Origin: JALYNX01 sp964608055
Lineage (GTDB): Bacteria > Actinomycetota > Acidimicrobiia > Spongiisociales > ZC4RG35
Reading direction: 5' to 3'
Assembly: GCA_964608055.1 (NCBI GenBank)
Contig: CAZSMJ010000117.1
Span: forward strand, 1-6,184
Length of the DNA stretch: 6,184 nucleotides
Every line of letters begins with the position of its first letter. Position 1 is the first letter of the stretch. The position numbers and the translations under genes are program-made. This document shows, piece by piece, positions 1-6,184 of this stretch. The notes under the pieces were generated by a model. The model had not been told where the DNA came from. It worked only from the letters and a program-made list of their open reading frames with translations, and ran no database searches.

Positions 1-1600
1 GTACTCGCTGATCAAGCGCAACCTTCCGCGTTTCAACATTCGGTTGGTGGATGACAAGTCCTATCCCTATCTGGCCATCACCAGGAGCGATGAGTGGCCA
101 CGGGCCCGGGTGCTTCGAGGCGCCAAGCGGAAGGGATACGAGTACTTCGGTCCCTACGCCCACACCTATTCGATCCGAAAGACCTTGGATCAGTTGTTGC
201 GAACCTTCCCGGTCCGCACCTGCTCCGAATCCTTTTTCGCACGACAGAAGGCCCAAGGGCGACCTTGTCTGCTCTTCCACATCGAGAAGTGCTCAGGGCC
301 ATGCATCGATGCGGTGACACCCGGGGACTATGCCCAGATGGTGGACGGTCTGGCGGGCTTCCTCCGCGGTGACACCGAAGGGGTGGTGGCCGACCTCGAA
401 GACCGCATGTGGGATGCATCGGAGCGTCAGGAGTTCGAACTGGCGGCCCGCAACCGCGACCGGATCGAAGACGTGCGCCGTGCCCTGCTCCGCCAGGAAG
501 TGGTCACCGAGCGGCCCGAAGATTTCGACCTGATCGCCTTCCATGGTGACGATCTGGAGTCCGCTTTCCAGATGCTCCACGTGAGAAGGGGCAGGGTGGT
601 CGGCCGGCGAGGGGTTGTCGTCGATCGAGTCGAGGAGCTGACCGACGCCGAGTTGATGGGCCGGGTCATCCGCCAGCTCTACGGAGACGAGGCGCCGCCA
701 AGAGAGGTGTTGGTGTCGATCGCTCCCACCGAGCTCGACTTGCTCACCGAATGGCTGAGCACCTCCCGGGGATTCCAAGTGGGCCTGCGGGTTCCCCAAC
801 GAGGCGCCAAACGCCGTCTCATGGAAACTGCGTCGACCAACGCGGCCGAGGCGTTCGGTCGTCATCGACTGAGGCGGCATCGTGACCACAATGCCCGGGC
901 CCGGGCGCTGCGATCCCTCCAGGAAGTCTTGGGTCTTCCGGTGGCTCCGCTGCGGATCGAGGCCTACGACATCTCCACCCTGCAGGGGACGAACACCGTG
1001 GCCTCGATGGTGGTCCTCGAAGACGGGATCCCGAAACGTTCGGACTATCGGCGCTTCAAGATGAGGACCATCCAGGGCCAGGACGACTTCGCCTCGATGG
1101 AAGAGACTCTTCGCCGCCGCTTCAAGGCCTACCTCGCCGAACGGGACCGCCCGATTCCCGAGCAGGGCAGATTCTCTTACCCGCCATCCCTGGTGCTCAT
1201 CGACGGCGGTCCCGGCCAGTTGGGACGGGCGGTCAAGGTCCTCGACGAGCTCGACCTTGACATACCCGCCATCGGTCTCGCGAAGCGGATGGAAGAGGTC
1301 TACCTACCCGGTTTGCCCGATCCGATCCGGATCCCCCGCGACGCCGAGGCCCTCTACCTGCTGCAGCAAGTGCGAGATGAGGCGCACCGTTTCGCCATCA
1401 CCTATCACCGTCAACTCCGATCGAAGTCGATGGTCGATTCGCTACTGGATGAGGTGCCCGGGATCGGCCCGAAACGAAAGCGGGAGCTGATCCGCCGCTT
1501 TGGCTCTTTGAAGAAGATCCGTGAGGTCGGAGCCGACGATCTGGCCGAAGTGCTCCCGAAGAACGTGGCCGTCTCTCTGTACGCTGCCCTGCACAGCTGA
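1..1600 (+). CDS. uvrC: UvrABC excision nuclease subunit C, 5' partial
   Basis: UvrC makes both incisions around a bulky DNA lesion in nucleotide excision repair after UvrB loads. The frame is open from base 2, so the TTG at 44 is not the true start; 532 residues are visible against about 610-650 in the family. Most of the N-terminal GIY-YIG nuclease domain is missing, and the first visible residues (YSLIK, then DDKSYPYLAIT) are its end. Numbered from base 2, four cysteines (C74, C89, C97, C101) form the conserved cluster, and a UVR domain that contacts UvrB spans about 131-168. The RNase H-like domain that makes the 5' cut shows D323 (DISTLQGT), D401 (LIDGG) and H462 (DEAHRF). A C-terminal helix-hairpin-helix has VPGIG at 485-489. 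The second hairpin motif is degenerate (LPKNV, 518-522). The call is secure; only the truncation limits it. Confidence 0.97.
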   Translation, partial: YSLIKRNLPRFNIRLVDDKSYPYLAITRSDEWPRARVLRGAKRKGYEYFGPYAHTYSIRKTLDQLLRTFPVRTCSESFFARQKAQGRPCLLFHIEKCSGPCIDAVTPGDYAQMVDGLAGFLRGDTEGVVADLEDRMWDASERQEFELAARNRDRIEDVRRALLRQEVVTERPEDFDLIAFHGDDLESAFQMLHVRRGRVVGRRGVVVDRVEELTDAELMGRVIRQLYGDEAPPREVLVSIAPTELDLLTEWLSTSRGFQVGLRVPQRGAKRRLMETASTNAAEAFGRHRLRRHRDHNARARALRSLQEVLGLPVAPLRIEAYDISTLQGTNTVASMVVLEDGIPKRSDYRRFKMRTIQGQDDFASMEETLRRRFKAYLAERDRPIPEQGRFSYPPSLVLIDGGPGQLGRAVKVLDELDLDIPAIGLAKRMEEVYLPGLPDPIRIPRDAEALYLLQQVRDEAHRFAITYHRQLRSKSMVDSLLDEVPGIGPKRKRELIRRFGSLKKIREVGADDLAEVLPKNVAVSLYAALHS

Positions 1601-1611
1601 TCGAAGACACG

Positions 1612-2484
1612 ATGGACCTGGCACCAACCGAGCACCCGCATGTCCTGGTGGTCACCGGGATGTCAGGCGCGGGGCGGTCGTCGGCAGGCAACATTCTCGA
1701 AGACATCGGTTACACGGTGATCGACAACCTGCCTCCGCGGCTTCTGGCGCTCGCCGCCCAATCACATGACATGCCTTCGCTTCACAAGCGCCTGGCAGTG
1801 ATCATCGACTCCCGCGGCGGCCTCGAGATGGATGAGCTGCGATCAGCGATGGACGAGCTGGCCCGGGAGGGGGTGCTCACCAGGGTGGTCTTCCTCGACG
1901 CCGAGGACGACGTGATTGTCAGCCGGTATGAGGAGAACAAACGTCCCCACCCCTTGGGCCTGGCCACCATCTCGGATGCGATCAGCGCCGAAAGGGAGTT
2001 GTTGTCCGATCTGCGTGAGTCGGCGGACGTGATCGTCGACACGTCCAGTCTCAACGTCCATGAGCTGAGGGAGCGTCTCACTGCCCAGTTCAGTGAAGAG
2101 GACATGACGAGGCCGATGCGGGTCTCGATCAGGTCGTTCGGCTTCAAACACGGGACCCCCCGCGACGCCGACCTCCTTCTCGACGTGCGGTTTCTCCCCA
2201 ACCCGTATTGGGACCCCGAGTTGCGCGATCTCAGGGGAACCGATGACGCCGTCGCCGAATACGTGTTGCAGGACGAGAACGCCAAGGAGTTCGTCGATCG
2301 GATCGATGATCTGTTGACGTTTCTCGTCCCACGGTTCGAGGCCGAGGGAAAGTCCTACCTCTCTGTAGGGATAGGTTGCACCGGGGGCCATCACCGTTCG
2401 GTTGCCATCGCCGAGGAGTTGGGGAAGCGATTGGCTCAGCATGACATCAAGGCGGCGGTTCGCCACCGCGACATCAACCGGTGA
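1612..2484 (+). CDS. rapZ: RapZ/YvcJ-family nucleotide-binding protein
   Basis: This 290-residue protein matches the RapZ (YhbJ/YvcJ) family in length and layout. The N-terminal half is a P-loop domain with Walker A GMSGAGRS at 16-23 and a likely Walker B aspartate at D66 (LAVIID). The C-terminal half carries the family blocks SFGFKHGTPRDAD (175-187), DVRFLPNPYW (191-200) and GCTGGHHRSVA (255-265), and ends in RHRDINR. In E. coli RapZ is an RNA adaptor steering decay of the GlmZ sRNA and so amino-sugar synthesis; in Bacillus YvcJ binds and hydrolyses nucleotides. The role in this lineage is not established, so only the family is claimed. The Walker lysine is arginine (R22), as I recall for other actinobacterial members. 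The ATG at 1612 is 11 bases after the uvrC stop with only a weak purine stretch (GAAGA) before it. The downstream end overlaps yvcK. Confidence 0.95.
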   Translation: MDLAPTEHPHVLVVTGMSGAGRSSAGNILEDIGYTVIDNLPPRLLALAAQSHDMPSLHKRLAVIIDSRGGLEMDELRSAMDELAREGVLTRVVFLDAEDDVIVSRYEENKRPHPLGLATISDAISAERELLSDLRESADVIVDTSSLNVHELRERLTAQFSEEDMTRPMRVSIRSFGFKHGTPRDADLLLDVRFLPNPYWDPELRDLRGTDDAVAEYVLQDENAKEFVDRIDDLLTFLVPRFEAEGKSYLSVGIGCTGGHHRSVAIAEELGKRLAQHDIKAAVRHRDINR

Positions 2485-3452
2485 GCCTCGAAACCGCGGT
2501 CGCTGTCCAACCGCTGCTGCTCGATCCGGACGGTCCGATCGTGGTCGCCATCGGAGGAGGCCACGGCCAGGCCGCCACCCTGGAGGCGATCCAGTCTTAT
2601 GCAGGCGAGATCTCGGCGCTGGTCTCGGTAGCGGACGACGGTGGGTCCTCTGGCCGGCTGTCAGATCTCGGCATGCCCCCGCCGGGCGACGTCCGCAGAT
2701 GCCTTCTGGCGCTTACCCCCGAGCCCTCCCTGTGGTCGGAGCTTTTCGCCCACCGGTTTCGAGGAGGCGACGTGGCCGAGCACTCCCTCGGCAATCTGAT
2801 CCTGGCCGCGCTCACCGACCTCTTCGGAGACTTCGAGTCGGCAGTGGACACCGCGGAGCGAATGCTGGGGACCCTGGGCACAGTGATCCCGGTGGCGGAC
2901 CATCCGGTGGTGCTTGAGGCGACAATCGACGGCAAGCGGGTGGTCGGGCAGGGCAATATCTCGAAGACGGCCGGTGAGCTGACTGAGCTCCACATCGAGC
3001 CCCGCGACGTGGTGGCGACACGACGAGCCCTGGCCGCTGTGGCGGTCGCCGACCAAATCGTGATCGGCCCGGGGAGCCTCTACACCTCGATCATCTCGGC
3101 TTTCAAGGTGAACATGCTCGCTCCGGCAATTATGAGCGCCGATGCGCAAAAGATCTTCATCCTCAATCTGGTCACCCAGGACGGTGAGACATTGGGCATG
3201 GACGGGGCCGCCCATCTCGAGGCAATGGCAACCCACGCCGGCGTCACCGGTTCCGGGATTGTGGTGGTTCATGACGGCGTTCTGGAGGTGCCCGAAGGCC
3301 ACGAGCAGGTCACGCTCGATGTCGAAGCGGCGGCCGGTCACGGGTGGAGGGTGGTCGTTGCCGACGTGGCCAGTGAATGGGCAGACTGGCCGACTCACGA
3401 CCCACTGAAGCTGGGAAGGGTGCTCGAAGAATTGGCCACCACCGAGGATTGA
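2481..3452 (+). CDS. yvcK: YvcK/CofD-like gluconeogenesis factor
   Basis: This 323-residue protein belongs to the YvcK family, which has a CofD-like Rossmann fold and binds UDP-sugars. In Bacillus and Mycobacterium it is needed for normal cell shape and for growth on gluconeogenic carbon sources; it is cytoplasmic and has no known catalytic activity. The glycine-rich loop GGGHG lies at 25-29, followed by ADDGGSSGRL (51-60), PPPGD (66-70), HSLGNL (101-106) and GPGSLYTSII (197-206), in the expected order. The second glycine-loop position is histidine rather than the threonine of the Bacillus form, which I recall as usual in actinobacteria. The GTG start at 2481 overlaps the rapZ stop as GTGA and has no clear ribosome binding site, suggesting coupled translation. 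It is followed after 4 bases by pgk rather than by whiA, the usual neighbour in Gram-positive bacteria. The alternative name, 2-phospho-L-lactate transferase (CofD), is unlikely given the rapZ context. Confidence 0.94.
   Translation: MSLETAVAVQPLLLDPDGPIVVAIGGGHGQAATLEAIQSYAGEISALVSVADDGGSSGRLSDLGMPPPGDVRRCLLALTPEPSLWSELFAHRFRGGDVAEHSLGNLILAALTDLFGDFESAVDTAERMLGTLGTVIPVADHPVVLEATIDGKRVVGQGNISKTAGELTELHIEPRDVVATRRALAAVAVADQIVIGPGSLYTSIISAFKVNMLAPAIMSADAQKIFILNLVTQDGETLGMDGAAHLEAMATHAGVTGSGIVVVHDGVLEVPEGHEQVTLDVEAAAGHGWRVVVADVASEWADWPTHDPLKLGRVLEELATTED
3444..3448 (+). promoter_or_regulatory. Ribosome binding site of pgk
   Basis: GAGGA lies 8 bases before the pgk ATG and inside the last codons of yvcK. 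It is a good Shine-Dalgarno match and supports the ATG at 3457 as the pgk start. Confidence 0.7.
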
Positions 3453-3456
3453 CCCG

Positions 3457-4599
3457 ATGTCCCCGTATCTCACCCTGGACGACGTGGATGTCAACGGGCT
3501 GGCCGTGCTGGTTCGCTCCGATCTCAATGTCCCCCTGGATGGGGGAGCGGTGGCGGACGACTTTCGGATCGAAGCTGCGCTTCCCACGTTGGAGCGCCTG
3601 GTCGACTCCGGGGCGAAAGTCACTGTCTGCTCCCATCTGGGACGGCCCGAAGGAGAAGATCCTGCCTTCTCCCTCCGCCCCGTCGCCCAGCGGCTGGCAG
3701 AGCTCTCACAGAAGACGGTCGTCTTCGAGAACGAGGGGGAAGGCCAGATCCGGGTGCTCGAGAACACCAGGTTCCTCCCCGGTGAGACCAAGAACGACCC
3801 AGCCCTGGCGGATCGGTTGGCCACTGGCATCGACCTCTTCGTCCAAGACGCCTTCGGAAGTGTGCATCGGGCCCACTCCTCCACAGTTGGGGTGGCCGAG
3901 CGGGTGAAGTCTGTAGCCGGGCCGCTGCTCGACGCAGAGTTGAAAGCTCTGAGCAGGTTCCTGGAGGAACCAGAGCGGCCCTACTCGGTGATCCTGGGGG
4001 GCGCCAAGATCTCGGACAAGCTCGCCGTGATAGAGAACCTCCTGCCACGAGCCGATGCGATTCTCGTCGGGGGCGGAATGTGCTTCACGCTGCTTGCGGC
4101 GAAAGGAATCGAGGTCGGTAAGTCATTGGTGGAGCCCGACATGATCGAGAGCGTGAAGAAGCTGCTCGAAGGCTATGACGAGGAGAAGATCATCCTTCCC
4201 TCGGATGTAGTGGCGGCGACGGAGTTCAAAGAGGATGCCCCGGCGTCGACGGTCTATGTCCGTCACATCCCTGAAGGTTCGGTCGGCCTCGACATCGGCA
4301 AGGAGACTGGCGCGATCTTCGCCGGGGTGATTCGAGATTCGAACACGGTGTTCTGGAATGGCCCAATGGGGGTCTTCGAATGGGAGAGATTCCGAGCGGG
4401 CACCGAGCGGGTGGCACATGCGATGGCCGAGACTTCGGGATTCACCGCCGTCGGGGGAGGGGACTCGGTGGCGGCGCTGCGGATGCTCGGCCTCCAGGGT
4501 GACGTGGATCATGTTTCGACGGGTGGCGGGGCCAGTCTCGAATTGCTCGAGGGCAAGACTCTCCCCGGCGTCGAGGTCCTGGGAAGATGGGTCCAATGA
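3457..4599 (+). CDS. pgk: Phosphoglycerate kinase
   Basis: PGK interconverts 1,3-bisphosphoglycerate plus ADP and 3-phosphoglycerate plus ATP, the first ATP-yielding step of glycolysis, and runs in reverse in gluconeogenesis. At 380 residues it is complete and slightly shorter than the usual 385-400. N-domain substrate motifs are visible: VRSDLNVPL (19-27), SHLGRP (59-64), ENTRF (102-106) and DAFGSVHRAHSSTVG (131-145). The C-domain nucleotide motifs follow: GGAKISDKL (181-189), WNGPMGVFE (300-308), GGGDS (333-337) and STGGGAS (354-360). The classical VRVDFN motif reads VRSDLN, keeping the aspartate and asparagine, a form I associate with actinobacteria. The gene starts 4 bases after yvcK and overlaps tpiA by ATGA. 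No gap (glyceraldehyde-3-phosphate dehydrogenase) gene precedes it, so that enzyme must be encoded elsewhere. All key residues appear present and I expect an active enzyme. Confidence 0.98.
   Translation: MSPYLTLDDVDVNGLAVLVRSDLNVPLDGGAVADDFRIEAALPTLERLVDSGAKVTVCSHLGRPEGEDPAFSLRPVAQRLAELSQKTVVFENEGEGQIRVLENTRFLPGETKNDPALADRLATGIDLFVQDAFGSVHRAHSSTVGVAERVKSVAGPLLDAELKALSRFLEEPERPYSVILGGAKISDKLAVIENLLPRADAILVGGGMCFTLLAAKGIEVGKSLVEPDMIESVKKLLEGYDEEKIILPSDVVAATEFKEDAPASTVYVRHIPEGSVGLDIGKETGAIFAGVIRDSNTVFWNGPMGVFEWERFRAGTERVAHAMAETSGFTAVGGGDSVAALRMLGLQGDVDHVSTGGGASLELLEGKTLPGVEVLGRWVQ
4581..4586 (+). promoter_or_regulatory. Ribosome binding site that selects the tpiA start
   Basis: GGGAAG ends 9 bases before the ATG at 4596 but directly abuts the in-frame ATG at 4587. 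The spacing favours 4596 as the real tpiA start. Confidence 0.55.
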
Positions 4600-5369
4600 C
4601 CGAGACCAAAAAGCTGATGGTCGGGAACTGGAAGATGAACGCCACTCACCTCGAGGCGATCCAGATGGTCCAAAAGCTCTCCTACCGATTGGAGCCTCGC
4701 GACTACGAGCGGGTCGAGGTGGTGGTCGCACCGCCGTTCACCTCGCTGCGCTCGGTGCAGACAGTCATCGAGGCCGACCGGTTGTGGATCGGGCTCGGAG
4801 CACAGAACGTGTTCTGGGAGGAAGCGGGAGCCTTCACCGGCGAGATCTCCGCCCCAATGCTGGCCAAGCTGTCGGTTCAGCACGTGATAGTGGGCCACTC
4901 CGAGCGTCGCCAGCTGTTCGGGGAGACTGACGAAGGGGTCAACAAGAAGGTGCGTGCCGTGTCGGGGGCGGGAATGCGACCGATCATCTGTGTCGGCGAG
5001 ACCCTCGAGCAGCGGGAATCGGGGGAGGCGGAGCGGGTGGTGATCGGCCAGGTGGTCGCCGCAATCAACCGTATCGAGGTCGAGGTGATCACGACGGCCG
5101 CCATCGCCTACGAGCCGATCTGGGCGATCGGCACCGGTCGCAACGCATTGCCCGACGACGCCGGCCTGATGGCGGAGACGATTCGCTCCACCGTTGCTGA
5201 CCGGGTTTCGAGTGAGGCGGCGGCGGGGATGCGAATTCTGTACGGCGGATCGGTGAACGCCGGCAACATCAAGGATTTCATGGCGAAGAGTGAAATCGAC
5301 GGCGCTCTCGTTGGCGGGGCCTCCCTCGACCCTGACAACTTCGCTTCGATCGTCAGGTATTGGCTGTGA
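4596..5369 (+). CDS. tpiA: Triosephosphate isomerase
   Basis: TPI interconverts dihydroxyacetone phosphate and glyceraldehyde-3-phosphate in glycolysis and gluconeogenesis, as a cytoplasmic TIM-barrel dimer. The protein is 257 residues from the chosen start, typical for the family. Catalytic residues are in place: N11 and K13 (GNWKMN), H101 (VGHSERR) and E173 (AYEPIWAIGTG, which includes the mobile loop 6). The phosphate-binding motifs YGGSV (216-220) and GALVGGASL (236-244) are also present. An ATG 9 bases upstream (4587) is in frame and would add three residues (MGP). I prefer 4596 because it makes the ATGA overlap with the pgk stop and has GGGAAG at proper spacing. The stretches HLEAI..VQKL and LRSVQT resemble actinobacterial TpiA. 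It is followed by gpmA through a GTGA overlap instead of the secG gene often found there. Confidence 0.98.
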   Translation: MTETKKLMVGNWKMNATHLEAIQMVQKLSYRLEPRDYERVEVVVAPPFTSLRSVQTVIEADRLWIGLGAQNVFWEEAGAFTGEISAPMLAKLSVQHVIVGHSERRQLFGETDEGVNKKVRAVSGAGMRPIICVGETLEQRESGEAERVVIGQVVAAINRIEVEVITTAAIAYEPIWAIGTGRNALPDDAGLMAETIRSTVADRVSSEAAAGMRILYGGSVNAGNIKDFMAKSEIDGALVGGASLDPDNFASIVRYWL

Positions 5370-6109
5370 GCTACACCCTGATCCTCCTCCGACACGGTGA
5401 ATCGACCTGGAATCAGGAGAACCGGTTCACCGGTTGGACCGATGTCGGGCTCACTCCCCGAGGCGAAGACGAGGCCAGGGCTTCAGGGCGCCTGATGGTC
5501 GAGGAGGGCCTTGGGCCCGACATCCTCCACACGTCGGTCCTGGTGCGTGCGATAAAGACCGCGGAGATTGCTCTGGAGGAGATGGGTCTCCAGTATCTGC
5601 CGGTGCGACGATCGTGGCGACTCAACGAGCGTCACTACGGCGCCCTTCAAGGCCTGGACAAGATGGAGACTACGGAGGTTCACGGCAGTGAGCAGGTCCT
5701 GTTGTGGCGCCGGAGTTTCGACATCCCGCCACCTCCCGTAGAGCTCAGCGACGAGCGCCATCCCGCCCATGACCCTCGTTACGCGAGCCTGGCCCCCGAC
5801 TTGCTCCCCGCAACCGAGTGCTTGGCTGATGTCGTGATCCGAATGCTTCCCTACTGGCACGACACGATCGTTCCCGATCTTCGGGCTGGGATGACGCCTT
5901 TGGTCGTGGCCCATGGCAACTCGATACGAGCTCTGGTCAAGCATCTGGACGGGATCAGCGACGAGGCGATCATCGAGCTCAACATCCCCACCGGGGTGCC
6001 CCTCGTCTACGAGTTCGACTCTGCTCTCCAACCCCTGTCGAGCCGGTACCTGGGGGACCCCGAGGCGGTGCAGGCCGCAGCCGAGGCAGTGGCCCGCCAA
6101 GCCGGGTAG
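5366..6109 (+). CDS. gpmA: 2,3-bisphosphoglycerate-dependent phosphoglycerate mutase
   Basis: This dPGM interconverts 3- and 2-phosphoglycerate through a phosphohistidine intermediate. It is 247 residues, the full length of the E. coli GpmA type (250), not the shorter PhoE/CobC phosphatase type. Visible motifs are LRHGESTWN with phospho-acceptor H10, the ENRFTGWTDVGLT block (18-30), R61, E88 in LNERHYGALQG, WRRS (114-117), TECL (150-153), H183 in VAHGNSIRAL and NIPTGVPLVYE (206-216). Together these cover the active-site residues expected for a mutase. The GTG at 5366 overlaps the tpiA stop as GTGA and has CAGG 8 bases before it. A TTG at 5360 would add two residues but leaves almost no spacing, so I reject it. 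The gene is the last of the run and is followed by a hairpin-rich stretch. Its place directly after tpiA makes pgk-tpiA-gpmA a compact set serving lower glycolysis. Confidence 0.97.
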   Translation: MSYTLILLRHGESTWNQENRFTGWTDVGLTPRGEDEARASGRLMVEEGLGPDILHTSVLVRAIKTAEIALEEMGLQYLPVRRSWRLNERHYGALQGLDKMETTEVHGSEQVLLWRRSFDIPPPPVELSDERHPAHDPRYASLAPDLLPATECLADVVIRMLPYWHDTIVPDLRAGMTPLVVAHGNSIRALVKHLDGISDEAIIELNIPTGVPLVYEFDSALQPLSSRYLGDPEAVQAAAEAVARQAG

Positions 6110-6120
6110 ACGCACCGGTT

Positions 6121-6184
6121 TCCTCCCCAGGGGCGAAGCGACGTTGGGGGAGGTGGATCGGCCGCAGGCCGAGACGGAGGGGGC
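6121..6184 (+). repeat. Hairpin-rich intergenic repeat, cut by the window end
   Basis: After the gpmA stop there is a G-rich non-coding stretch with two inverted repeats. The first pairs CCTCCCC (6122-6128) with GGGGAGG (6147-6153), 7 base pairs around an 18-base interior. The second pairs TCGGCC (6158-6163) with GGCCGA (6167-6172), 6 base pairs around a GCA loop, and is followed by ACGGAGGGGGC at the window edge. Two adjacent hairpins joined by a GTGGA-like spacer and a G-rich tail resemble the layout of dispersed intergenic elements such as RIME-like repeats of rhizobia; that family link is inference. It may also act as a terminator for the operon, though no T-run follows either hairpin. 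Only one copy is in the window, so repetition cannot be shown here. Confidence 0.5.

Noticed and set aside
44..46. TTG at 44 as the start of uvrC
   Set aside because: The frame is open to base 2, and the codons before 44 encode the conserved end of the GIY-YIG domain (YSLIK...PRFNIR). The true start is upstream of the window. Base 1 (G) would fit the last base of a GAG codon for the glutamate that usually precedes this segment.
293..889. A 198-codon minus-strand open frame opposite uvrC
   Set aside because: The sense strand encodes conserved UvrC domains throughout this span, and the antisense product has no recognisable features.
2481..3452. YvcK homologue as a true CofD (coenzyme F420 synthesis) enzyme
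   Set aside because: The glycine loop, the DDGGSSGRL motif, and the position directly after rapZ match the YvcK group; no other F420 gene is nearby.
2661..3884. A 407-codon open frame on the minus strand across yvcK and pgk
   Set aside because: It lies opposite two clearly conserved genes, and its translation is rich in R, S, P and G with no recognisable motif. Long antisense open frames are expected in high-GC DNA.
4587..4589. ATG at 4587 as the tpiA start
   Set aside because: The purine-rich GGGAAG touches this codon with no spacing, while the ATG at 4596 has proper spacing and forms the ATGA overlap.
5483..6115. A 210-codon minus-strand open frame opposite gpmA
   Set aside because: It is the antisense shadow of gpmA codons; the translation shows no family motif and it has no independent context.
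6129..6146. A CRISPR repeat or small RNA gene in the tail
   Set aside because: There is only one copy of the hairpin pair, no spaced repeats, and no promoter-like sequence in the 75 bases available.

Overview
The window is a dense, single-strand run of six genes from a high-GC bacterium. In order they are uvrC (5' end cut off by the window), rapZ (yvcJ-type), yvcK, pgk, tpiA and gpmA, followed by about 75 bases of non-coding, hairpin-rich sequence. Several protein details point to an actinobacterium-like source, perhaps outside the well-studied orders. The RapZ P-loop ends in GAGRS rather than GKS, YvcK has GGGHG rather than GGGTG, PGK has VRSDLNVPL, TpiA has the HLEAI..VQKL and LRSVQT stretches, and UvrC begins with a YSLIK...DDKSYPYLAIT segment. 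This is a reading from remembered family patterns, not a database result.

Layout: positions 1-1600 encode most of the UvrC excision nuclease subunit. RapZ (1612-2484) follows after 11 bases. yvcK (2481-3452) overlaps rapZ by 4 bases, and pgk (3457-4599) starts 4 bases after yvcK. tpiA (4596-5369) overlaps pgk by 4 bases, and gpmA (5366-6109) overlaps tpiA by 4 bases. No gap is large enough for an internal promoter of ordinary size, so the set looks like one co-transcribed unit with translational coupling at three NTGA overlaps. Positions 6110-6184 hold two short inverted repeats of a G-rich, CCTCCCC/GGGGAGG type that looks like a dispersed intergenic repeat and may also end transcription.

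The set joins a DNA-repair nuclease gene, two regulatory or cell-envelope-linked genes (rapZ, yvcK) and three glycolytic/gluconeogenic enzymes of the triose to 2-phosphoglycerate segment (PGK, TPI, dPGM). In many actinobacteria the order is uvrC-rapZ-yvcK-whiA-gap-pgk-tpiA-secG. Here whiA and gap are absent between yvcK and pgk, and gpmA sits where secG often does. That rearranged order and the terminal repeat are the main points of interest. I see no defence system, mobile gene, CRISPR array, RNA gene or unknown protein, and I do not think the window holds an undescribed system.
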